Of a stretch of 64,000 bases of DNA, positions 60,976 to 64,000 are shown in pieces. Origin of the DNA: Apus apus (lineage: Eukaryota > Chordata > Aves > Apodiformes > Apodidae); the NCBI RefSeq assembly GCF_020740795.1, contig NC_067301.1, positions 620,001 to 684,000 on the forward strand, given 5' to 3'. The notes beneath the pieces were generated by a model, which did not search any database, was not told the origin of the DNA, and saw only the letters and a list, made by a program, of their open reading frames with translations. The translations under genes were made by a program, and so were the position numbers. Position 1 is the first letter of the stretch; each line of letters starts with the position of its first letter.

Positions 60976-63317
60976 GCGGGGACAGGAGGGGACAGGGGCA
61001 CTGGGCTCAGCCGGGGAACTAATTACACATCGCTCAGTACTAGACTTGAATTCAGGCACTTCGGAGAGATCAGCCATGAACAAGCAGTCGCGACACTTGC
61101 TTTTTGCTTTTTTTTTTTCCCCAAGGATCAAATTTAAATTTTAGATACAAGGTTTTTTACCACCAGAGGAATTACTTAGCAAGTCATATGTTTATACCTG
61201 CAGGAAACAAAAGCCTTTTTTTCAAGTGAAAAGACATAGGTGAGAACAGTGAAGTGTAACCCTCTCCATTTGGGAAGCACAAAAAAGTTTTAACTTATGG
61301 GGATAAATAAACTCAGAACCTGCTCTGACTGGGTGGACACGCTCCCCTTGGCTAAGGGGTGGCTGGTGGGGCAGCCCTGCTCCCCAGTGGCTCCACCAGG
61401 ACCCTGTGGCCATGAAATGCTTCTGGTTCTGTACATGCAAAACAAGGAGAACACTGGCAGGCAGGAACCCGCCCTCCCTCAGGCTGCTCCTATTTAAGGG
61501 TCTAGATGCTGATTTAATTAAGATGTCACTTTTTTTCCCAACAGGACTGACAGCGCCTGTCGGAACAGCGGAGTTTCGGAAGACGGCCGCTCCGAGGGCA
61601 GCGGGAGCTGGGGCAAGTGCTGCTGGGGAGGGGATGTGTGGGGCTGGGGCTGACCTGGAGTAGCAGCATCTGCCAGCAGCTCTGCCACCAGCTGATGCAA
61701 CCCACAGAGACAGCCACAGAGACAACTGTCAGCTCCACCACGGCACGCTGGCCGGAGGAGCGATGGCGAGGACACTCGCCTGGCGCGCGGCCACCACCCG
61801 CCCGTCCTGCCTGAGGGGGACAAGTGCCAGCCATGGCACTGGGTAGCAACTGTGTCTCCTTTGGGGACAGGGACAAAGTGTGATCTGGGCCAGCTCTGCC
61901 ACGGAGCCCGCGGCCAGCAGCGCTGGAGGCAGCTGCGAGACCACGTGGAAAACCGAAGCACAGTTTGGCAAGTGTCAGAGCTGAGCAAGTTCAGTGGGTG
62001 CTGCTTCCTGCTGGTGACACGTCTGACTGCTGAGCGCCCGTGGGACTCCTCTAGTCACTTCCCAATTCCACTTATCATAAACAATTCCTGTTCTACACTG
62101 ATCACTGTACTTTTTTTTCCTTTTTGGCTTCAGCATCAGGTTACTTGAGCTGTTCAGCCGAGATCAACGGTATCTACTGCTTATGATGGCTATTAGAGAA
62201 AAACCTCAGAAGTGTTTTCGAAAGTATTTTCCACTCTCTTTCATTGAAATACTGCTACAACTTGGGAAATTGAGTAAAGTAAATCCTGTCTGACATGCAG
62301 GACCGAGCATCCCTGGCTATGCTCCCCATGGCCCCACACCCAGCAGAGCAAACTCACCTTTGGGGCCACTAACTGGGCACTTTCGGCCAGCGGCAACGCT
62401 GTGCTACAGCTCTGCTGAGATTAAGATGCCTCCATAGCCCTGCAAACAGCTCTTCCCCAAATCCTGGGGAACAAGTCGGCTTCCTCGTCAACTCGGTTTT
62501 CTGATTTCCTCCTGGGTGCAAGGACGGATTTGCTGTAGCACCCAGGGTGAGCTTGGGCTGGAGAAGAGCATCATCACTGCCGAGTACGGCATCTCCCACC
62601 GGCTGGAGCCGCAGCCGGATCACTAACCAGCAGCACTGACCTCAAAGTAGGCCAGTTTCCCTGGGAAAATAGGTAAAGCCACGACTGCCTGAAGCAACAG
62701 CTAACCTATTTTACCATACGCCCAGCCATGCCGAGGGAATAAATGGGAGCAGATGAAGCCGGAGGAGGGTATGAGCACTGCAGGTGATGGGGCACGCTTC
62801 AAACCGCGGGGCTCAGAGGATGCCTGCCAGGCCCTGGGGGGAGAAGGGAGGTCAGAAGGCACAGTGGCTCCTTGCTGAGCCAGGCTGGTGGCCTGAGGAG
62901 CAGCAGCAAAGCTCCTTTAGCAGGCGGCAGAGGAGATGCCACCCAGCAGGGCAGGTCCTGGCACCCCTGAGGGACACCCCTGCGGCAGAACACAACTCAG
63001 ACCTCACCAGGTGGCATCACGAGGCGATCCCAGAGCAGCGATGTGCACGTGTCCCATGTGGGACTCGGCCACCCAGCCCTGGCCACGTGCTGGTGCCCAA
63101 AGCCACACACCACGTGGTGAGAGGTGGGAAGCCATGGGGCCATGGATGGACCCAGGTGCTTCAACCTTCTTTGGAGGTTTCAGCATTAAAAGTAAGTAAT
63201 TTTCTCCTGCAATGCCTTCCCAACACTGTCCTCGCAGATGTTCACAGCTGGAAAGGCCCCCCTCTCCCCACCCCTGCACCATCCCCCCAAGCCAAGCAGA
63301 CCTGGGAGGCACCTTAC
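60972..63317 (-). other. AJAP1: AJAP1 intron between transmembrane and tail exons
   Basis: This 2.35-kb phase-2 intron splits a Cys codon (TG|C). The donor is GTAAGG and the acceptor CCCCGCGCAG. The right half is GC-rich with scattered CpG (about 61550-61930 and 62370-62640). The left end next to the exon joins the CpG-rich exon block. No transposon fragment or additional coding segment was recognised. Confidence 0.88.
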
Positions 63318-63405
63318 CAATTTTTTAAGACAAGAGTTGTTATCAGAGCAGCTATGACCATGATGAGGGACACGGTAATAGTGATTATCTGATGAACCGC
63401 CAGAC
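63318..63405 (-). CDS. AJAP1: AJAP1 transmembrane exon
   Basis: This internal coding exon encodes the single membrane span of adherens junction associated protein 1, a type I membrane protein linked in the literature to E-cadherin/beta-catenin junctions. The exon is 88 nt: two bases completing a Gly codon, 28 full codons (starting LAVHQ, then the hydrophobic span IITITVSLIMVIAALITTLV, then LKN), and two bases (TG) of a Cys codon finished by the next exon. The acceptor follows a pyrimidine tract ending TTTTCTCCACAG, and the donor is GTAAGG. The peptide matches AJAP1 as I remember it, with essentially no change through the span. The preceding exon, with signal peptide and ectodomain, is not in the window. 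The paralogue PIANP is the main alternative. The last exon's C-terminus favours AJAP1. Confidence 0.93.
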
Positions 63406-64000
63406 CTGTGGAGAAAAGAAACAGGACAGAGTGGGGACAAGAGCTGTGGGGGGTCCCCACAAAGCCCCCCACTCCTCAGCCAAGTGGATGCCCCTGGCCA
63501 CCCCCCCCCCCCCAAAGCGGGACAGACAGCCCCTGACAGCAGTGATGCAATCCCCTCTCCTGCCTTACATAAAATAATCTTTAAGCCAGGCTTCTCATTT
63601 CCTATCCTCTCAAGTATGTTCCTTGTCAGCCCGAATTAGGCACGAAGAACGGAAGAGATGGGAAGACGCATCCCCTCCGGGACGGAAAGGGAAACTTGAG
63701 CACAGCCTTGCAGTGGGTGCAGGATTAACCAGAGATAATAATTACTGCACTAACTGCTGCTCACTCAGAAGGTCGGGTGGGCTCATTTTCTCGTAATTCA
63801 CCTTACACAGGGTATAATTTTGGCTCGTGTATCATTCCTAATGAGCAGTTTGGAAACAAAAGCATCTCAATGTACAGTATGTTTGTGCTTTTGTGCTGCT
63901 TTACAGTTGCAATTTCGTAATGAAATGATTTTCCTGGCTGCTGCCCAAGGATGTGCTATTTTTCACGAACAGATGTTGCAGCTCCTGATGGATGAGATTT
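63406..64000 (-). other. AJAP1: AJAP1 intron upstream of the transmembrane exon (partial)
   Basis: This is intron sequence 5' of the transmembrane exon in gene orientation. The previous coding exon must end in a single G (phase 1) and lies beyond the window edge. The stretch has a run of about 13 C at 63502-63514 on the plus strand. Its AT-rich end, from about 63780, contains TCGTAATTC and TAATGAAATGATT and may be a conserved intronic element. No exon is visible in it. Confidence 0.75.

Noticed and set aside
60750..61001. 83-codon minus-strand frame over the AJAP1 tail exon
   Set aside because: It is out of frame with the conserved peptide. It stays open because of high GC and ignores the splice acceptor at 60972.
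60533..61144. 203-codon plus-strand frame antisense to AJAP1
   Set aside because: It is a GC-rich antisense shadow of the tail exon with no recognisable family.
1..64000. CRISPR arrays, tRNA or rRNA genes, endogenous retroviral genes
   Set aside because: No direct-repeat/spacer pattern, cloverleaf or rRNA core, and no retroviral gag, pol or env blocks were seen. The only reverse-transcriptase-linked sequence is CR1.

Overview
This is vertebrate nuclear DNA, most likely from a bird. The support is three CR1-type LINE fragments with typical avian 3' ends, intron-split coding sequence with consensus GT/AG splice sites, GC-rich CpG clusters beside AT-rich stretches, and no prokaryotic gene organisation. 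The species cannot be named from the sequence.

The only gene I can support is the 3' end of AJAP1 (adherens junction associated protein 1, also called SHREW1), on the minus strand at the right end. Three coding exons join in phase: the membrane-spanning exon (63318-63405), the main cytoplasmic-tail exon (60729-60971) and the last coding exon (stop at 59353-59355). The stop is followed by a good splice donor 58 nt downstream. A strong acceptor at about 54545 then opens what looks like a long, purely untranslated terminal exon. This may run to an ATTAAA signal at 49470-49475. The 5' exons, which carry the signal peptide and most of the ectodomain, lie beyond the right edge.

The remaining 49 kb lies downstream of the gene and shows no supportable protein-coding gene. 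It contains three CR1 fragments (11.2, 18.4 and 44.5-45.1 kb), a perfect 61-copy GAAG array (16.3 kb), several minisatellites (23.4, 25.7, 41.8 and 49.2 kb), three CpG-rich blocks without a recognised gene (11.5-12.7, 32.3-32.85 and 41.56-42.14 kb), and many AT-rich patches dense in homeodomain-type ATTA sites. In mammals a gene desert lies 3' of AJAP1 before NPHP4, so the layout fits a regulatory desert. Enhancer function of any single patch is inference only.

No CRISPR array, tRNA, rRNA, viral element or unusual gene system was seen. The most interesting points are the 3'UTR architecture of AJAP1, the orphan CpG islands and the long pure GAAG array.
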